Origin: Gammaproteobacteria bacterium
Lineage (GTDB): Bacteria > Pseudomonadota > Gammaproteobacteria > UBA6429 > Thiohalophilaceae
DNA length: 8,429 nucleotides
Reading direction: 5' to 3'
NCBI GenBank assembly: GCA_024639445.1
Contig: JAHEIJ010000087.1
Span: 1 to 8,429, forward strand
The notes under the pieces were generated by a model. The model was not told where the DNA came from. It saw only the letters and a program-made list of their open reading frames with translations, and did not search any database. A program made the position numbers and the translations under genes. How positions within the stretch are numbered: position 1 is the stretch's first letter; each line of letters starts with the position of its first letter. Positions 6,029 through 8,429 of the stretch are shown here, piece by piece.

Positions 6029-6550
6029 ATGAAATTAAAGCTAAAGGGTGTATTAACTGGCCTGTTTGCGCTGACACTGTTGTTTAGCGTTGGTTACTAC
6101 TGGTTTAATCCAGCAGAACTTCAACAGGCTCCAGAGGTAGACTTCAAGATTGTCGACGGTCGTGCCCTCAGACTGACACAATTAAAAGGTCAGCCTGTGC
6201 TGGTGGTTTTCTGGGCTACCAGCTGTGCGGGATGTATCAAGGAAATGCCACACTTTATTGAGTTGTATCACGAGTTAGCACCACGGGGGCTGGAAATTGT
6301 TGCTGTCGCCATGGCCTACGACCCGCCGAACCAGGTAATGGAGATGCGCCAACGCAAACAAATTCCCTATCCAATTGCGCTGGATATACAAGGTGATGTG
6401 GCCAGGGCGTTTGGTGATGTCCGGTTGACCCCAACGACTTTCCTGATCGATTCGCAGGGACAGGTTGTATCCCAGAAGACCGGTATGTTGAACATGGCAA
6501 GGATGCGGCAAAAACTAGACTCAATGTTACCGGCAGCTAAGGGAGGATAA
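6029..6550 (+). CDS. Membrane-anchored TlpA/ResA-like thiol-disulfide protein
   Basis: A 173-residue thioredoxin-fold protein, probably held in the inner membrane with its domain in the periplasm. Seen: a basic start (MKLKLK), a hydrophobic segment at about 7-24 with no clear signal-peptidase site, the redox motif WATSCAGC with C66 and C69, and the cis-proline motif LTPTTF with P135. This fits the TlpA/ResA/DsbE group, which reduces disulfides in envelope proteins, often during cytochrome c maturation. The partner here is not evident. The ATG at 6029 gives the membrane anchor directly; an upstream in-frame ATG at 5933 would add 32 residues of unlikely sequence. The ribosome site is weak. The stop is 2 nt before hemJ, and its last codons carry the hemJ ribosome site, so the two are coupled. 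Confidence 0.9.
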   Translation: MKLKLKGVLTGLFALTLLFSVGYYWFNPAELQQAPEVDFKIVDGRALRLTQLKGQPVLVVFWATSCAGCIKEMPHFIELYHELAPRGLEIVAVAMAYDPPNQVMEMRQRKQIPYPIALDIQGDVARAFGDVRLTPTTFLIDSQGQVVSQKTGMLNMARMRQKLDSMLPAAKGG

Positions 6551-6552
6551 GA

Positions 6553-6987
6553 ATGCTGTATTTATGGTTGAAGGCTTTTCATATTATTTTCATGGTCACC
6601 TGGTTCGCCGGTTTGTTTTATTTACCCCGTTTATTCGTTTATCACGCCATGGCCGAGGATGCTGCAACACGGGAGCACCTTAAGCTTATGGAACGTAAAC
6701 TCTACCGATTTGTGACTCCATTGATGTGGCTCATGCTGGGTTTCGGCCTGTGGCTTATCTATCTCAATGGCTGGAACTGGTTTACTGTACAGTCCTGGTT
6801 ACAGATCAAACTTGTCCTGGTCGCAATTCTGATAGGCTATCACTTCTATTGTGGAAAAATAGTGAACGTTTTGCGCGACGACCGTAATATCAAAACCCAT
6901 GTGTTTTACCGTTGGTTCAATGAAATTCCAGTACTGTTTCTGTTTGCGATTGTCATACTGGCAGTCATCAAGCAACCCGTATTTTGA
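6553..6987 (+). CDS. hemJ: Protoporphyrinogen IX oxidase HemJ
   Basis: HemJ oxidises protoporphyrinogen IX to protoporphyrin IX, the penultimate step of haem synthesis, in the inner membrane. The 144 residues fit the family (formerly UPF0093/TIGR00701). Seen: four hydrophobic segments (about 3-28, 53-72, 82-100 and 124-140). Conserved features include His10, WFAGLFYLPRLFVYH with R26 and H31, KLYRFVTP, Lys86 in the third segment, and NEIP near 123-126. Family work implicates conserved histidine and lysine in haem b binding. The strong site GGAGG at 6542-6546 is 6 nt before the ATG. It is coupled to the thioredoxin gene 2 nt upstream and probably co-transcribed with the aldolase-family gene 25 nt downstream. 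A hemG or hemY alternative is not in this window. Confidence 0.93.
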   Translation: MLYLWLKAFHIIFMVTWFAGLFYLPRLFVYHAMAEDAATREHLKLMERKLYRFVTPLMWLMLGFGLWLIYLNGWNWFTVQSWLQIKLVLVAILIGYHFYCGKIVNVLRDDRNIKTHVFYRWFNEIPVLFLFAIVILAVIKQPVF

Positions 6988-7012
6988 AATATAACTGATA
7001 ATCGATATAACA

Positions 7013-7573
7013 ATGGATCTTAAACAGGATTTGATTCGTTATTACCGTTGGTTACGTCGATACGGTATTAATGACTCGCATAGCGGCAACGCTTCGGTGC
7101 GAGACAACGACATTGTTTGGGTCACGCCAACCGGGGCCTGTGCCGACACCTTAGTTGCCGATGATCTGGTGGCCTGCACTATTTCCGGTGAAGTCGGAGA
7201 TGGCGCTTCGTTGGACGCCCCCCTGCACCTGGCGGTGTACCAGCACAACCCCAAGGCACAGGCTGTACTACACAGTCATGGAGCACATACCGTTGCCTTG
7301 ACCATGAACGGTGAAGACTTCATTCCTCCGGATTTTGAAGGCCAGTACTATTTTCCCCGCGTACCGGTAATCAACATCGACTACGACCGCTATCTTGAGG
7401 AAGCACCGCGCCTGGTTGCGACTACCCTGGCCGAGTTTCCCATTACCGTGGTACGAGGACATGGCGTCTATGCCCAGGCAGAAACACTGAATCTCGCCTA
7501 TAAGTGGACCTGTTCACTGGAACTCTCCGCCAGGACGGCATTTCTTGCTAAGCAGGTCGGCACCTTACCCTAG
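7013..7573 (+). CDS. Class II aldolase/adducin family protein
   Basis: A 186-residue cytoplasmic protein, shorter than fuculose-phosphate aldolase (about 215). Seen: SGNAS at 24-28 and TPTG at 38-41 (phosphate-binding loops in the family), DAPLHLAVY at 68-76, HSHG with H87 and H89, and RGHG with H150. H87, H89 and H150 match the zinc ligands of the fold. The position that is the catalytic Glu in fuculose-phosphate aldolase is Asp68 here, which makes the substrate and even aldolase activity uncertain. It could be an aldolase, an epimerase or an MtnB-like dehydratase. The ATG at 7013 has no good ribosome site (AT-rich leader). It follows hemJ by 25 nt and probably shares its transcript. I cannot assign a substrate. 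Confidence 0.88.
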   Translation: MDLKQDLIRYYRWLRRYGINDSHSGNASVRDNDIVWVTPTGACADTLVADDLVACTISGEVGDGASLDAPLHLAVYQHNPKAQAVLHSHGAHTVALTMNGEDFIPPDFEGQYYFPRVPVINIDYDRYLEEAPRLVATTLAEFPITVVRGHGVYAQAETLNLAYKWTCSLELSARTAFLAKQVGTLP

Positions 7574-7600
7574 GCAAGACATGATTTAGTCACTACGTTT

Positions 7601-7636
7601 CATCCCTTGTGAGACCAGCAAAAACAACAGGGGATG
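7601..7636 (+). repeat. Stem-loop between the aldolase-family gene and thiD
   Basis: CATCCC (7601-7606) and TTGT (7607-7610) pair with ACAA (7624-7627) and GGGATG (7631-7636), with a CAG bulge on the right arm. No T-run follows, so it is not a canonical terminator. I looked for a thiamine-pyrophosphate riboswitch, expected for a thi gene: the conserved CTGAGA and ACCTGATC-type elements are absent. It may act in processing or be incidental. Confidence 0.35.
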
Positions 7637-7674
7637 TTACAATGACCAATGCTTAAGCTTTATTTTTCATAACG

Positions 7675-8429
7675 ATGTCACAAGCCCAACAGATCCCCGT
7701 TGTTATGTGCTTTTCCGGTCTGGACAGCACCGGTGGTGCCGGCCTGCAAGCCGACATAGAAGCAATCGCGAGCATGGGTTGCCATGCTGCCCCCGTAGTC
7801 ACTGCCTTGACAGTCCAGGATACCCAACAGGTGATGGACTATATGCCGGTCGATACCAGTTTCTTAATTGCCCAAGCACGAGCGGTGCTGGAAGACATCC
7901 CCGTGGCGGCGATAAAAATTGGAATGTTGGGTGATGTGCCGGTGATTGAAGCCATTCATACCATACTGACTGACTACCCGAATATACCGGTGATATTAGA
8001 TCCGGTCCTGACCGGGGGTGGCGGGGGTGCCTTAAGTAATGAACAGGCCATTGATGCCATGATTCGTTTGCTTCTGCCACTGACCACAGTGTTAACTCCC
8101 AACAGCCTGGAAGCACGCACTCTGGCTCCCGAGGCCGACACCCTTGATGCCTGTGGCCAGGGATTGCTTGATATGGGCTGTGAGTTTGTCTTACTGACCG
8201 GCACTCATGAAGAAGCCGAACATGTCGAAAACCGCTTGTTTGGTAATCGTCGCCTACTGGAAACCTTCAGCTGGGAGCGCCTGCCCCACAGCTACCACGG
8301 ATCAGGTTGCACCCTGGCCGCCGCCATTGCCGGTCTGCTTGCTCATGATCTGGAGCCCTTCACTGCAATCCATGAAGCGCAGGAGTACACCTGGGAAGCA
8401 CTGCGCAATGGTTATCGTGTTGGCATGGG
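7675..8429 (+). CDS. thiD: Hydroxymethylpyrimidine/phosphomethylpyrimidine kinase (3' end beyond window)
   Basis: ThiD phosphorylates HMP and HMP-P to HMP-PP, the pyrimidine half of thiamine, in the cytoplasm. The reading frame runs from ATG at 7675 to the edge (251 codons plus 2 bases). The family is about 265 residues in Pseudomonas, so only a few are missing. Seen: SGLDSTGGAGLQADIEA at 14-30 (substrate and ribokinase-fold motif), ALTVQDT at 44-50, KIGMLG at 81-86, LDPVLTGGGGGAL at 108-120, TPNSLEAR at 141-148 and HGSGCTLAA at 208-216 with the catalytic Cys212. The DPVL-GGGGG and YHGSGCTLA forms match the Pseudomonas-type ThiD, whose usual followers are thiE and hemL, so these are likely just outside. 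The start has no clear ribosome site; a later Met at codon 11 is possible but would cut the first beta strand. Confidence 0.95.
   Translation, partial: MSQAQQIPVVMCFSGLDSTGGAGLQADIEAIASMGCHAAPVVTALTVQDTQQVMDYMPVDTSFLIAQARAVLEDIPVAAIKIGMLGDVPVIEAIHTILTDYPNIPVILDPVLTGGGGGALSNEQAIDAMIRLLLPLTTVLTPNSLEARTLAPEADTLDACGQGLLDMGCEFVLLTGTHEEAEHVENRLFGNRRLLETFSWERLPHSYHGSGCTLAAAIAGLLAHDLEPFTAIHEAQEYTWEALRNGYRVGM

Noticed and set aside
7574..7674. Thiamine-pyrophosphate riboswitch upstream of thiD
   Set aside because: The gap is only 101 bp and lacks the conserved THI-box elements; only a simple bulged stem-loop is present.
7799..8116. 105-codon minus-strand frame opposite thiD
   Set aside because: It is antisense to thiD, whose motifs are continuous through this stretch; no motif or ribosome site supports it.

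Overview
The window looks like chromosomal DNA of a gammaproteobacterium, possibly from a sulfur-oxidising or methylotroph-like lineage; that placement is inferred from protein resemblance and gene order, not from a marker gene. The argC to DUF6776-like order on the left recalls the argC region of Pseudomonas and relatives. The thiD on the right resembles the Pseudomonas-type HMP-P kinase. There are no RNA genes, CRISPR arrays, insertion sequences or phage genes.

Left part (1-1526, minus strand): a truncated membrane-anchored coiled-coil protein (DUF6776-like) lies 8 nt downstream of argC, the third enzyme of arginine biosynthesis. A hairpin terminator (about 1586-1629) separates argC from the genes to its right.

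Centre (1677-5563, minus strand): a three-gene accessory block. Two large paralogous, acidic, probably lipid-anchored DUF5666 proteins (482 and 501 residues, each about six beta-rich repeats) flank a DUF6502 protein with helix-turn-helix-like segments. The DUF6502 gene overlaps the second DUF5666 gene by 17 nt. Three copies of an 18-bp inverted repeat (WTGGG-N7-TCCCAA read on the minus strand) occur in this window: two in the promoter region of the 482-residue gene and one directly in front of DUF6502. I read the block as a possible self-regulated envelope-protein system of unknown function, and it is the most interesting part of the window.

The divergent region 5564-6028 (465 bp) holds the promoter and two of these repeats, plus several unrelated palindromes.

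Right part (6029-8429, plus strand): a membrane-anchored TlpA/ResA-like thioredoxin, HemJ (protoporphyrinogen oxidase) 2 nt later, and a small class II aldolase/adducin-family protein 25 nt later form a likely operon. After a 101-bp gap with a stem-loop comes thiD, cut by the window edge. The HemJ and ThiD calls place haem and thiamine biosynthesis here; the thioredoxin and aldolase substrates are unknown.
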